The translations under genes were made by a program, and so were the position numbers. A stretch of 64,000 nt of DNA from Helcococcus ovis (GTDB taxonomy: Bacteria > Bacillota > Clostridia > Tissierellales > Peptoniphilaceae): NCBI RefSeq assembly GCF_004524775.2, contig NZ_CP119081.1:372001-436000 (forward strand), read 5' to 3'. Shown here in pieces: positions 25,702 to 34,545 of the stretch (position 1 is the stretch's first letter; every line of letters starts with the position of its first letter). The notes below the pieces were generated by a model that saw nothing but the letters and a program-made list of their open reading frames with translations, made no database searches and was not told where the DNA came from.

Positions 25702-25728
25702 GTGGGAGGTTAACAACCGTTTAACCAC
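25702..25728 (+). promoter_or_regulatory. Small leader hairpin before rplA
   Basis: GTGGGAGGTTAAC ... TTAACCAC pairs; it is a sequence relative of the hairpin before rplK at 25225. The GGAGG inside the stem is separate from the true ribosome site (AAGGAGG at about 25729). Confidence 0.45.
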
Positions 25729-25740
25729 AAGGAGGAAAAT

Positions 25741-26439
25741 ATGCCAAGAGTAGGGAAAAGATTTAAAGAAGTATCAAATTTAGTAGATAGAGAAAAATTT
25801 TATGAACTAGAAGAAGCTGTTGAATTAGTAAAAAAGGTTGCAACAGCAAAATTTGATGAAACAGTAGAATTGCATTTAAAATTAGGTGTTGACTCAAGAC
25901 ATGCTGACCAACAAGTTAGAAATACAGTAGTATTACCAAATGGTACAGGGAAAGATGTTAAAGTAGCTGTATTTGCAAAAGGTGAAAAAGTTAATGAAGC
26001 TTTAGAAGCAGGTGCAGATTTTGCTGGTGAAGATTTAATAGATAGAGTTCAAAAAGAAAATTGGATGGATTTTGATGTAGCTATTGCAACACCTGATATG
26101 ATGGGACAAGTAGGTAAAGTAGCTAGAGTTTTAGGACCAAGAGGTTTAATGCCAAATCCTAAAGCTGGTACAGTAACATTTGATTTAGCTAAAGCTGTTA
26201 AAGAAGCAAAATCTGGTAAGGTTGAATACAGAACAGATAAGCAAAATATAGTTCACGTTGCTGTAGGTAAAGCAAGCTTTGGTGAAAAAGAATTATTAGA
26301 AAATATTAAAACATTGATTCGTTCAGTTATAAAAGATAAACCAGCTTCAGCTAAAGGTAAGTATTTAAGATCAGTAACAATTACAAGTACAATGGGACCT
26401 GGTGTAAAATTAAACACTGTTAGATTAATGGAATTATAA
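25741..26439 (+). CDS. rplA: 50S ribosomal protein L1
   Basis: A 232-residue L1 protein. The hallmark [17 protein letters not shown] is present in the middle, and the C terminus has the [13 protein letters not shown] stretch. L1 forms the stalk at the ribosomal E site and often represses its own operon. It lies 41 bases after rplK. Confidence 0.97.
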   Translation: MPRVGKRFKEVSNLVDREKFYELEEAVELVKKVATAKFDETVELHLKLGVDSRHADQQVRNTVVLPNGTGKDVKVAVFAKGEKVNEALEAGADFAGEDLIDRVQKENWMDFDVAIATPDMMGQVGKVARVLGPRGLMPNPKAGTVTFDLAKAVKEAKSGKVEYRTDKQNIVHVAVGKASFGEKELLENIKTLIRSVIKDKPASAKGKYLRSVTITSTMGPGVKLNTVRLMEL

Positions 26440-26455
26440 TTTCTATAATTTAATA

Positions 26456-26484
26456 TTGCATTATATTGAATAATGTGATATATT
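26456..26484 (+). promoter_or_regulatory. Promoter of the rplJ-rplL operon
   Basis: TTGCAT at 26456-26461, a 17-base spacer and an extended -10 (TGA then TATATT at 26479-26484), just ahead of the L10 leader. Confidence 0.6.
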
Positions 26485-26500
26485 ATACAAGTAAATTAAA

Positions 26501-26608
26501 TAGGCTGCCAAAGACTATAGGTGGGTTTCCCTTAATTTCCTATATAGGAGCGATTATATGATTATTAACTCTCCTTATGTCTTTATGTCATAGGGAGATT
26601 TTTTATTA
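26501..26608 (+). ncRNA. L10 leader (ribosomal protein autoregulatory RNA) with attenuator
   Basis: The segment with GGCTGCCAAAGAC and GGTGGGTTTCCCTTAATTTCC, followed by CCTATATAGGAG, matches the known L10(L12)4-binding leader of Firmicutes. Downstream, CTCCTTATG pairs with CATAGGGAG and precedes a T run (26568-26608), which would act as the terminator when L10 binds. The rplJ gene starts about 40 bases later. Confidence 0.88.
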
Positions 26609-26647
26609 AAATTGTTCAAAAGTAGCCAAGAATTTTGGAGGTGAAAA

Positions 26648-27181
26648 GTGAGTCAATCAGCATTATCATTAAAACAACAAGTGGTAAGCGAGATTAAAGA
26701 TGCTATTCAAAACTCTAAATCTGTAGTAATTGTAGAATACCGTGGATTAAATGTAGAACAAGTATCCGATTTAAGAAATAAGTATAGATCTGAAGGAGTT
26801 AGCTATAAAGTATATAAAAATACAATGGTTAAAATCGCTTTAGAAGAATTAGGATATGAAGGATTCGAAGAATATCTAGCAGGACCAAACGGTTTTGTAT
26901 TCAGCAATGAAGATATGGTTGCAGGACCAAGGATTACAGTTAACTTTTCAAAAGAAAATGAAAAATTAGTTGTAAAAGCAGGTTTACTTGATGGAAAAGT
27001 TGTTGATGTAGAAGATGTAAAAGCATTAGCAAAATTACCAACAAGAGAAGTATTAGTAGCACAAGTATTAGGTGGATTAAATGCACCTATCGCTGGATTT
27101 GCAAATGTATTGCAAGGAACATTAAGACAAGTAGTTTATGCATTAAATGCAGTAAAAGAAAAACAAGAGCAAAATGCTTAA
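26648..27181 (+). CDS. rplJ: 50S ribosomal protein L10
   Basis: A 177-residue L10, the base of the ribosomal stalk that binds L7/L12 dimers through its C-terminal helix. EYRGLNVEQVSDLR and YKVYKNTMVKIALE are typical. The start is GTG, well placed after GGAGG at 26637-26641. It is controlled by the L10 leader upstream. rplL follows after 15 bases. Confidence 0.96.
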   Translation: MSQSALSLKQQVVSEIKDAIQNSKSVVIVEYRGLNVEQVSDLRNKYRSEGVSYKVYKNTMVKIALEELGYEGFEEYLAGPNGFVFSNEDMVAGPRITVNFSKENEKLVVKAGLLDGKVVDVEDVKALAKLPTREVLVAQVLGGLNAPIAGFANVLQGTLRQVVYALNAVKEKQEQNA

Positions 27182-27196
27182 TTTATGGAGGATAAG

Positions 27197-27577
27197 ATGT
27201 CAGAAAAAGTAACAAAATTAGTAGAAGAAGTAAAAGAATTAACAGTTTTAGAATTATCAGAATTAGTTAAAGCTTTAGAAGAAGAATTTGGTGTTTCAGC
27301 AGCAGCACCAGTTGCAGTAGCAGCAGCACCAGTTGCAGGTGGCGAAGTAGCTGCAGCAGCAGAACAAACAGAATTTGATGTTGTTTTAGAATCAGCAGGT
27401 TCTGGAAAAATCAAAGTAATCAAAGTTGTTAGAGAAGAAACAGGCTTAGGATTAAAAGAAGCTAAAGAAATCGTTGATGGTGCACCAAAAACATTAAAAG
27501 AAAAAGTTTCTAAAGAAGAAGCAGAAGCATTAAAAGCTAAATTAGAAGAAGCTGGTGCAACAGTAGAAATTAAATAA
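27197..27577 (+). CDS. rplL: 50S ribosomal protein L7/L12
   Basis: A 126-residue L7/L12. It has an N-terminal dimerisation helix, an Ala/Pro/Val hinge ([16 protein letters not shown]) and the C-terminal factor-binding domain with EKTEFDVVL-like and [15 protein letters not shown] segments. The ATG at 27197 is preferred over one at 27185, because the bases between them contain the ribosome site GGAGG. It ends the operon with a strong terminator. Confidence 0.96.
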   Translation: MSEKVTKLVEEVKELTVLELSELVKALEEEFGVSAAAPVAVAAAPVAGGEVAAAAEQTEFDVVLESAGSGKIKVIKVVREETGLGLKEAKEIVDGAPKTLKEKVSKEEAEALKAKLEEAGATVEIK

Positions 27578-27592
27578 TTTAATTTACACATT

Positions 27593-27626
27593 AAAAAAAG
27601 AGCAGATGTATCTGCTCTTTTTTTAT
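27593..27626 (+). terminator. Terminator after rplL
   Basis: AAAAAAAGAGCAGAT pairs with ATCTGCTCTTTTTTT; the AT flanks make it usable in both directions. Confidence 0.9.
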
Positions 27627-27649
27627 ACTGTAAGTTAGTCACAATACTA

Positions 27650-27916
27650 GGGACAGTTGCAAAATAAAAGATAGCCCTTAAATTACAAAAAATTAATAAA
27701 ACCATAAAACAAGCCCTAGATTTCAACATCTAGTGCTTGTTTTCGGTATAATATTAATATGAAAAGCAAAAATAATATACCATGCTTAAATTTTAATTTA
27801 AATCACGGGACAAATTCAATTTCTAAAGTATATAAATGTTTTGATTAAAACTTCAATTAAAAATTAAAAAGAAAAAGCTATTGCAAAATAACCAAAAAAG
27901 TTATTTCGCAACAGCC
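27650..27916. repeat. Decayed mobile-element-like repeat, copy B
   Basis: The left edge has CAGTTGCAAAATAAAAGATAG and the right edge GTTATTTCGCAACAG, its near reverse complement, so the 267 bases look like an element with terminal inverted repeats. Inside are a CTAGAT/ATCTAG hairpin (27709-27744), the motif TATAATATTAATATGAA shared with copy A at 9945, and a 29-codon frame from 27761 that soon stops. No transposase remains. The internal frame may be the start of a lost protein; I cannot assign it to an IS family. Confidence 0.55.
27877..27916 (-). terminator. Terminator of the cystine importer operon
   Basis: GCTATTGCAAAATAAC (27877-27892) pairs with GTTATTTCGCAACAGC (27900-27915); read on the minus strand it is followed by CTTTTTCTTTTT. 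It belongs to the recurring hairpin family seen at 5239, 45356 and 48511. Confidence 0.75.
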
Positions 27917-27927
27917 TCATGATATTA

Positions 27928-29340
27928 TTATTCATTTTTTGAAGCTAATTTTGAATTAAATTTGTTCATATCCATCTTACCTTCCCAACGGTCTACAACA
28001 ACTGCACATACCATTGAGCCGCATACATTTAACATTGTACGTCCCATGTCGACGATTGGATCAATTCCAAATACTGCACCTATACTATCAATTACACCTC
28101 CTAATCCGATACCGTTTAATGTAACTGTAGCTGCTACTGTAGCTGTTCCGGGTACACCTGCTATACCGATTGAACCGATGGTTACAACGATTACTAATAA
28201 TACCAAGAATGATATATCTATTGTTACACCTGTTGCGGAAGCTACTAAAACACCAAGCATTGCAGGGAATACACCGGCACAACCATTCATACCAATTGTT
28301 GTACCTAATGTCCCGATAAAGTTAGCAGTTTGGTTTGATACACCCATTTCATTTTCTAATGTTGAGAGTGTATATGGTAATGTCCCGACACTTGAACGTG
28401 ATGAAAATGCAAATAATAGTGTTGTAAATGCCTTTTTATAGAATTTGATAGGATTTACACCAACTGTTAGTAAAATTAATACATATACTAATAACATTAT
28501 AATTACAGAAGTGTATAATGCAGTGATGAAGCCAATCATACCCATTATTGAATTAATACCATTTGAAATTATTGTATTTGCGACTAATGCGATTACGCCA
28601 TAAGGCATAAATTTAATAATGTTAGTTAAAACACTGGTCACAGCAACTTTTGCTGATACTAGAAAATCCTTAAAAGGCTTTATTTTTTCCGGCTTTTTAG
28701 CTGATAAGAAACGCAATGCTGATGCAAATAAAGCAGCAACTATAACTACTGATACTATACTACTATTTGTAGACATTACTTGAAAAATATTATTAGGTAT
28801 TAATTGTAAGAAAAATTGAGGAAAGCTTTGAGAAGCAATATTTTTCATTGACTCAATTTTTCCTTCTGTTAACTCCGCTGCGAAACCAGAAGCGTTTAGA
28901 TTAAATATATTTACTACAATTATTGCAACTATAGCAGCTATAGCTGTTGTGCCTAAAAGTGTTAAAAATGATTTCCATGTTAAAGATTTAATGCTTCCAC
29001 TTTTGATATTTGTCATTACTTCTATAATTGATAAAAATACTACCGGAACAGCAAGTAATTGAACAAGCTTTAAGAATCCACTACCTACAAGAGAATACCA
29101 CGTAGTAATTTCAACACGAGCAAATTCTTTATATAGAGTATTTGTTGTTCCTAAAATGTCTAACCCTATTCCTAAAATTAAACCTATAACTAGAGATATT
29201 ATCATTCTTTTTGCAAATGAAACTTTTTTGTCTTTTAATACTTTTAGTAAAAATATACTCGCAATTAAAAGTATTATAGCTATTATAGTATAGTAATTGC
29301 TGATTTTTAAGAAACCAGTAAAAAATTTATTATTTATCAT
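27928..29340 (-). CDS. tcyP: L-cystine importer, dicarboxylate/cation symporter family (TcyP-like)
   Basis: A 470-residue membrane carrier of the DAACS family. Its length and the segments FAFSSRSSVGTLPYTL and NGCAGVFPAMLGVL match TcyP/YdjN cystine symporters rather than glutamate carriers. About nine to ten hydrophobic segments are present. It would bring in cystine with a cation. It lies 30 bases downstream of the disulfide reductase gene on the same strand, so import and reduction of a disulfide are likely co-expressed. Substrate assignment is by family resemblance. Confidence 0.85.
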   Translation of the reverse strand: MINNKFFTGFLKISNYYTIIAIILLIASIFLLKVLKDKKVSFAKRMIISLVIGLILGIGLDILGTTNTLYKEFARVEITTWYSLVGSGFLKLVQLLAVPVVFLSIIEVMTNIKSGSIKSLTWKSFLTLLGTTAIAAIVAIIVVNIFNLNASGFAAELTEGKIESMKNIASQSFPQFFLQLIPNNIFQVMSTNSSIVSVVIVAALFASALRFLSAKKPEKIKPFKDFLVSAKVAVTSVLTNIIKFMPYGVIALVANTIISNGINSIMGMIGFITALYTSVIIMLLVYVLILLTVGVNPIKFYKKAFTTLLFAFSSRSSVGTLPYTLSTLENEMGVSNQTANFIGTLGTTIGMNGCAGVFPAMLGVLVASATGVTIDISFLVLLVIVVTIGSIGIAGVPGTATVAATVTLNGIGLGGVIDSIGAVFGIDPIVDMGRTMLNVCGSMVCAVVVDRWEGKMDMNKFNSKLASKNE

Positions 29341-29370
29341 AAATTTTCTCCTTAATTATAATTATGTTTT

Positions 29371-30708
29371 TTATTTGGCAGCATTTGCTGCTACATTTAT
29401 TGCTTCCCATGTTGAAGCGAATGGAGGGGAGTATGCAAAATCAATAAATCCTAATTCGCTTGTTTTTAATCCTGCATAAATTGCTGTTGTTAATCCTGTC
29501 ATACGTAAGATTGCATCTGATTTCCCAAATACCTGAGCCCCTAAAATAACTTTAGTATTTGCATCATAAACAAGCTTTATAGTTATTTTTGATTGACCGG
29601 GCCAATAGTTTGTATGATTATTTGTATTTACAATTGTAGTTTTAATATTAAAGCCTTTTTCAATTGCAAGTTTTTCTGTTAAACCAGTGCTACCGGCTTC
29701 GAAATCACCGACCTTAATTGAACAGCTTCCTAAAGTTCCGATAAACTCCTCATAATTTTTTTCATCTGATACAATATTGGTGCCTATTAATCTACCTAAT
29801 TTATTTGCGGATGTTGCTAAAGGTAAGTAAATATCACCTATTATTTTGTGAGGGACTGTGGCACAGTCGCCGGCAGCAAATACATCTTTTATAGAAGTCC
29901 TTCCGAATTTATCAATAATAATTGCTCCATTAGGTAATTTGGCTAGATTTTCATCTTTAATGAATGATGTATTTGGTTTAAATCCTATAGCTAATATTAC
30001 AGCATCCGCATCGAATTTATCATTAGTTGTAATAACCTTTTTAATAGCGTTATTTTCAGTAATCAGGTTTTCAAATTTTTCATTTAAAACTATTTTGATA
30101 CCTTTTTCTTCTAATGCTTTTTGAATTTGATCAGAAAATTCTGGATCGAATGGTCCGTTTATTATTTTATCTGCACCTTGTATTAATGTAATTTTTTTAC
30201 CTAAATGAGCTAGTTGTTCTGCTACTTCTATACCTATAAATCCAGCACCGACTATAACAATTTTTTCATAATTAGGTAAGTTTTTTTTCAATTTTTCAAC
30301 ATTTGATAATTTTGTAATGGTATAAAAATTATCAGAATTGATTCCATTTATGTTTGGAATAATAGGGACAGCTCCTGATGAAATCATAAGTTTATCATAT
30401 GATTTTTCGAAAGTGATACCATTTTCTAAATTTTTAACTAGAATTTTTTTATCCTTGAAATTAATTTCTAATACTTCATGTTTTAACATTAGATTTATTC
30501 CGGATTCTTCTATTTGTTGAGGTGTACGAGCAAACATATTATTTGGGTCTTCAAATTGATTTCCTAAGTAATATGGTAATCCACACGCTCCAAATGATAT
30601 GTAAGATTCTTTTTCTATTACAGTGATGTTAGTGTTTTTATTAACTCGTTTAGCTTTTGCTGCCACACTCATACCTGCAGCTATACCACCTATGATGATT
30701 ATTTCCAT
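29371..30708 (-). CDS. FAD-dependent CoA-disulfide reductase-like protein
   Basis: A 445-residue flavoprotein of the pyridine-nucleotide disulfide reductase family. It has the FAD motif IIIGGIAAGMSVAAKAKR at the N terminus, a single redox cysteine in FGACGLPYYLG, an NADH-binding VGAGFIGIEVAEQL and a second FAD motif VFAAGDCATV. The single-cysteine type covers CoA-disulfide reductases and NADH oxidases/peroxidases. The start at 30708 is chosen because GGAGG lies just before it on the minus strand; the longer frame upstream adds 57 residues unlike the family. It is first in the operon with the cystine importer, suggesting a role in thiol redox balance. Confidence 0.85.
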   Translation of the reverse strand: MEIIIIGGIAAGMSVAAKAKRVNKNTNITVIEKESYISFGACGLPYYLGNQFEDPNNMFARTPQQIEESGINLMLKHEVLEINFKDKKILVKNLENGITFEKSYDKLMISSGAVPIIPNINGINSDNFYTITKLSNVEKLKKNLPNYEKIVIVGAGFIGIEVAEQLAHLGKKITLIQGADKIINGPFDPEFSDQIQKALEEKGIKIVLNEKFENLITENNAIKKVITTNDKFDADAVILAIGFKPNTSFIKDENLAKLPNGAIIIDKFGRTSIKDVFAAGDCATVPHKIIGDIYLPLATSANKLGRLIGTNIVSDEKNYEEFIGTLGSCSIKVGDFEAGSTGLTEKLAIEKGFNIKTTIVNTNNHTNYWPGQSKITIKLVYDANTKVILGAQVFGKSDAILRMTGLTTAIYAGLKTSELGFIDFAYSPPFASTWEAINVAANAAK

Positions 30709-31058
30709 TTTTCCTCCATAATTTAATGTTATTGATTCCTTTTTTATTTTATAATTAGTTTTTTTAATACTAATTAATAAAAGAATAAAAAAATCACTAC
30801 AATGAAAAATATACCCAAAAGTTTTATTATTTATCAGTTGTTTGAATATTAATATTGATTTAGTTAAATCAAAAGTCATATCATAAACTTATATAGAAAA
30901 ATGATTATTACAAATTTTTTCAAATATCTTATTATTTTTTTGATTTTCTTTATGATATTAATAAAAATTGAATTGTTTTATTTACTCTTAGAATGTATAA
31001 TGTATATTGTTAATATAATTTATATATTAAATTTAAATAATATGATGAAGGGTAAAGT
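30709..31058. other. Divergent intergenic region
   Basis: 350 AT-rich bases between the reductase (minus) and queH (plus). I see the queH promoter (30973-31001) and no gene, repeat or structured RNA. The minus-strand promoter is not clear. Confidence 0.5.
30973..31001 (+). promoter_or_regulatory. Promoter of queH
   Basis: TTGTTT at 30973-30978, 17 bases, TATAAT at 30996-31001. Confidence 0.6.
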
Positions 31059-31772
31059 ATGAGTGAACCACAAATACATAAGATTAATTATCAAATTAAG
31101 TTGGAGCAAATATTAGAAAAAGAGTCAAAAGTTGGTAGAATTCCAAAACTTTTATTACATAGTTGTTGTGCTCCATGTAGTACATATGTTTTGGAGTACT
31201 TAACACCATATTTTGATATTACAGTTTTATATTATAATCCAAACATTCATCCTACAGAAGAATTTTACAAGCGAGAAGCAGAACAAGAGAGATTTATAAA
31301 TCTTGTTAATAAAGTAAATAAGATTGAACTTATGAAAACAGATTATAATCCTAAAGAATACTTTTCAGTTGTTAAAGGCCATGAGCTCGATAAGGAAGGT
31401 GGTCCACGATGTGGAATTTGTTTTAACCTTAGACTTGGATATGCTGCCAAATTTGCAAAAGAACATGGATTTGACTATTTTACAACAACTCTTTCTATTT
31501 CACCATATAAAAATTCACAATTGATAAATCATATTGGTGAAGAATTAGAAAAAAAATATAATGTAAGATATTTGTATGCTGATTTTAAGAAGAAGAATGG
31601 ATTTAAGCGTTCTTTGGAGCTTTGTAAAAAATTTGATATATATAGACAAAATTATTGTGGATGTGTATTTTCATTAAAAGAGGCAAATGATAGAAGAAAG
31701 CAAAAAGAGTTAGAAGAACAAAAATTAATGGAACAGTTAAAAGAAGATATAAAAGGAGTAAATGCAAAATAG
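31059..31772 (+). CDS. queH: Epoxyqueuosine reductase QueH
   Basis: A 237-residue QueH (former DUF208). It reduces epoxyqueuosine to queuosine in tRNA, the last step of queuosine synthesis, replacing QueG in many anaerobes. The adjacent cysteines in LLHSCCAPCSTYV and the later CGIC and YCGC motifs bind the metal/iron-sulfur centre. The start follows GAAGGGTAAAGT. It appears to be a single gene; a small hairpin overlaps its stop. The C terminus is a charged helix rich in Lys and Glu. Confidence 0.92.
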   Translation: MSEPQIHKINYQIKLEQILEKESKVGRIPKLLLHSCCAPCSTYVLEYLTPYFDITVLYYNPNIHPTEEFYKREAEQERFINLVNKVNKIELMKTDYNPKEYFSVVKGHELDKEGGPRCGICFNLRLGYAAKFAKEHGFDYFTTTLSISPYKNSQLINHIGEELEKKYNVRYLYADFKKKNGFKRSLELCKKFDIYRQNYCGCVFSLKEANDRRKQKELEEQKLMEQLKEDIKGVNAK

Positions 31773-31795
31773 TTTGCATTTTATCTTTTTTTATC
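31761..31795 (+). terminator. Terminator overlapping the queH stop
   Basis: AATGCAAA at 31761-31768 pairs with TTTGCATT at 31773-31780; a T-rich tract follows. The queH stop codon lies in the loop. Confidence 0.65.
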
Positions 31796-31820
31796 ATACA
31801 ATTATATTAACTTAATAATA

Positions 31821-31950
31821 TTATCAAGAGAGACTGAGGGAATAGCCCCAATGAAGTCCGGCAACCTATTAAGTTAGGTGCTAAATGCTACAGGTGATCA
31901 CCTGAAAGATAAGACAGACAGCCTTACTTTTCAGTGAGGTATTTTTGTTT
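31821..31950 (+). ncRNA. SAM-I (S-box) riboswitch with terminator, controlling metK
   Basis: The aptamer at 31821-31913 has the S-box landmarks: TTATCAAGAGAG at the 5' end, GAGGGAATAGCCCC, ATGAAGTCCGGCAACCT, GGTGCTAAATGCTACAGGTG, and the closing GAAAGATAAG that pairs with the 5' end. Downstream, GCCTTACT pairs with AGTGAGGT and is followed by TTTTTGTTTT (31921-31950), a terminator formed when SAM binds. This shuts off SAM synthetase when SAM is plentiful. Confidence 0.95.
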
Positions 31951-31982
31951 TAAATAAAAATTATTTTAAGAAAGGAAGAGTT

Positions 31983-33158
31983 ATGAAAAAATTATTAACA
32001 TCAGAATCAGTTACACAAGGTCATCCGGATAAAGTATGTGACCAAATATCAGATGCTATTTTAGATGCTTATTTAAGTCAAGATGAAAATTCAAGAGTTG
32101 CATGTGAAGTCGTAGCTTCTTATAACACTTTGTTTATAACAGGAGAAATCACATCAAAAGGCAATGTAGATGTAGAACAAGTTGCAAGAGATGTTATTGC
32201 AAAAATAGGATACAATAAAAAAGAATATGGTTTTGAATCTAAAAATTGTGAAATTATTATAAAATTAAATGAACAATCTCCGGATATTGCATTAGGAGTA
32301 GATAATTCTCAAGAAGCTAAAGGACACAGCACTGACCCATATGATAAAATCGGGGCAGGAGATCAAGGTATGGTATTTGGATATGCAACAGATGAAACAG
32401 AAGAATATATGCCAATGCCTTTGATTCTATCCCACAAGCTAGCTAAGAAACTAGCAGAAGTTAGAGAAAATGGAGAACTAAGCTATTTAAGACCAGATGG
32501 GAAAACTCAGGTAACAGTTGAATATGTTGATGGTAAGCCTAAAAAGATAGAAACGATTTTAATTTCAACGCAACATGATGAAGACGTGACATTAGAAACA
32601 ATTAGAAAAGATTTAATGGAAAAAGTTATTGCACCAATAATTGATAAATCTCTTGTGGATGAAAATACGAAATATCTTGTAAATCCAACAGGTCGATTTG
32701 TTATTGGTGGACCTGTAAGTGATAGTGGACTAACAGGAAGGAAAATAATAGTTGACACTTATGGGGGCTTTTCAAGACATGGCGGTGGAGCATATTCAGG
32801 AAAAGATGCATCTAAAGTTGATAGATCTGCATCATACATGGCAAGATATATTGCTAAAAATATGGTTGCAGCAGGACTTGCTAAAAAGTTAGAAGTAGGA
32901 GTTGCTTATGCAATAGGAATCGCAAAACCAGTTTCAATTTATGTGGATAGCTATGAAACAGGTGTTTTAGATGATGATAGATTGACAGAAATTGTTAAAG
33001 AAAAATTTGATTTAAGACCAGCAGCAATAATTGATACTTTAGGATTAAAAAAACCAATATTTGCACAAACTGCAGTATATGGACATTATGGTAGATGTGA
33101 TGTAAATTTACCATGGGAAAGATTAGATAGAGTTGAAGAATTGAAGAAATTAATATAG
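31983..33158 (+). CDS. metK: S-adenosylmethionine synthetase
   Basis: A 391-residue MetK that makes SAM from methionine and ATP. Visible motifs are [32 protein letters not shown] and [17 protein letters not shown] (partly quoted). Length and motifs are canonical. It stands alone behind a SAM-I riboswitch. SAM is also the cofactor of the radical SAM enzyme encoded downstream, and its breakdown yields the substrates of the mtn-like operon at the left edge of this window. Confidence 0.97.
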   Translation: MKKLLTSESVTQGHPDKVCDQISDAILDAYLSQDENSRVACEVVASYNTLFITGEITSKGNVDVEQVARDVIAKIGYNKKEYGFESKNCEIIIKLNEQSPDIALGVDNSQEAKGHSTDPYDKIGAGDQGMVFGYATDETEEYMPMPLILSHKLAKKLAEVRENGELSYLRPDGKTQVTVEYVDGKPKKIETILISTQHDEDVTLETIRKDLMEKVIAPIIDKSLVDENTKYLVNPTGRFVIGGPVSDSGLTGRKIIVDTYGGFSRHGGGAYSGKDASKVDRSASYMARYIAKNMVAAGLAKKLEVGVAYAIGIAKPVSIYVDSYETGVLDDDRLTEIVKEKFDLRPAAIIDTLGLKKPIFAQTAVYGHYGRCDVNLPWERLDRVEELKKLI

Positions 33159-33162
33159 TAAA

Positions 33163-33290
33163 CCAAAAATCAACTTACGGCACTAGTCCTCGCTTCTTGA
33201 ACTGTCCAAAAAAGTTGATTTTTGGTATAACTTTTTTGGACAGTTCACCTGTGGAACTAAGGAAGTGTCTACGTTGATTTTTGGCTTTTT
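33163..33290. repeat. Nested hairpin repeat downstream of metK (left island boundary)
   Basis: CCAAAAATCAAC (33163-33174) can pair with GTTGATTTTTGG at 33214-33225 or at 33273-33284. A perfect 18-bp stem joins 33199-33216 with 33229-33246. The choices exclude each other. The outer parts (CGGCACTA, TCCTC, TTCTTG, CTACGTTGATTTTT) match the bottom strand of the hairpin at 37789-37860. It probably terminates metK transcription and belongs to a repeat family. Confidence 0.75.
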
Positions 33291-33490
33291 ATTAATATAA
33301 AATATATTTTGCAGTCAATATATGAAACTTTCATAAATTAATAAGATTATTTCTAAAGTATGATATATTATAAAATAATTTATAAGGTAACACTTATTTG
33401 TTTTAAACTAAAAAATAGAAAAAAATATATATTGATTGATAGTTATGAATTAACAAAATATTAAAATAATATGTTAGGTAATAATAGATA
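33291..33490. other. Intergenic stretch between metK repeat and IS end
   Basis: AT-rich, no gene. It contains AATTAACAAAATATTAAAA at 33448-33466, repeated exactly at 34590-34608 on the other side of the IS remnant. Confidence 0.5.
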
Positions 33491-33573
33491 TGTGACAAAA
33501 AAATAAAAAAATAGGAAGCCATCTGGTAATATAAATTTAACAACAAAAAAATTATCAGAAAGAAAGGCTTCCT

Positions 33574-34412
33574 ATGAAAACTAGTATAACAGAAGAAATG
33601 AGATTTCGTCAAAAAGTTGTGGAATATGCGATAAAACATAAAAATAATGCAAAGGCTGCAAGAAGATATAAAACTAGCAGACAACAAGTACAAAGATGGC
33701 TAAAAAAATATGATGGAACAGTAAAATCTTTAGCAAATAAATCAAGACGTCCACATAGTCATCCTAATGAACATACAAAAGGTGAAATAGAATTACTTAG
33801 AAAAAAATATCAATATCACAAACATGAAGGACTAGGTCAGGTATATAGAAAATGCCTTGATTCAGGATATAAAAGAAGCTATGGTTCAATGTGTAAACAA
33901 ATAAAGAAATTTAAGAATTATGAGAAACCTAAGAAAATAAGCTATCCAAAAAGCAAATATAAACCATTAAAAGGAACTTACCCAGGTGAATATGTAGAAA
34001 TAGATGTAAAATATGTACCACTTGAATGTATTGGATTTAAGAGTAATTATGAAAGGTATTATCAAATAACAGCAATAGACTTATACAGTAGAAAAAGAAA
34101 ACTTAAATTAGTGGTTTTTTGTCAAATAGTGTTGGTAAAGAATTAAAGTAATATATTTAGAGAATTAGAGAGTAAAATTTCTAATTCTCTTTTTAATTTC
34201 TTAACATCTTTTTAAGTTTTCTAGTAATTAATATTCTGTATTCACCTTGGAAAAATGGTGTAGTAGAAAGAAGTCATAAGATAGATAATGATCTATTTTA
34301 CAGTAAAAAAAGAGTTAAGAGCGAAGAAGAAATGTATAAGGCATTTCAAAGATATAGCGTAAGAACAAATAATATAGCAAGAAGAGTATTAGAATTTAAG
34401 ATACCAAATTAA
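33574..34412 (+). pseudogene. Disrupted DDE transposase (IS481/IS3-like)
   Basis: The first 180 or so codons (33574-34130) give an HTH segment (AKAARRYKTSRQQVQRWLKKY) and the start of an integrase core with the first acidic residue in YVEIDVKYVP and AIDLYSRK. The frame then degenerates and stops at 34146. A second part in another frame (about 34228-34412) reads LYSPWKNGVVERSHKIDND and ends FKIPN; it carries the catalytic glutamate region. The middle, with the second aspartate, is missing and is replaced by unrelated bases holding a hairpin. The gene cannot make an active transposase. Confidence 0.85.
34159..34195 (+). terminator. Terminator-like hairpin within the broken transposase
   Basis: AGAGAATTAGA at 34159-34169 pairs with TCTAATTCTCT at 34180-34190, followed by TTTTT. 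It occupies the place of the missing transposase core and was probably brought in by a second rearrangement. Confidence 0.7.
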
Positions 34413-34423
34413 ATGGTTGAGGG

Positions 34424-34545
34424 ATATTTCAAAAGAGCATCATAAGTCTACAAAGAATGCATATTCCAGTCAAGGGTCGCTTCGCTTTTTCCTTGACAGA
34501 AATATGCATTCTTTGTTAATGCTTATTAAGCCCTTTGAAAAATAT
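34424..34545. repeat. Long foldback at the right end of the IS remnant
   Basis: CAAAGAATGCATATT near 34441 pairs with AATATGCATTCTTTG near 34500, TCAAGG with CCTTGA inside, and TTTCAAAAGAGC with GCCCTTTGAAAA outside. Arms total about 50 imperfect base pairs. It may insulate the RiPP operon from upstream transcription. Confidence 0.65.

Noticed and set aside
27178-27729. 183-codon minus-strand frame over rplL
   Set aside because: It is the complement of the Ala-rich rplL gene and has no family likeness.
27761-27850. 29-codon frame inside repeat copy B
   Set aside because: No ribosome site and no recognisable product; kept only as part of the decayed element.
27962-28441. Long plus-strand frame opposite the cystine importer
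   Set aside because: Low-complexity Thr/Pro-rich translation with no ribosome site; a shadow of the minus-strand membrane protein gene.
30709-30879. N-terminal extension of the disulfide reductase frame (57 codons)
   Set aside because: The extra residues are unlike the family and precede a perfect GGAGG-ATG at 30708; treated as untranslated.
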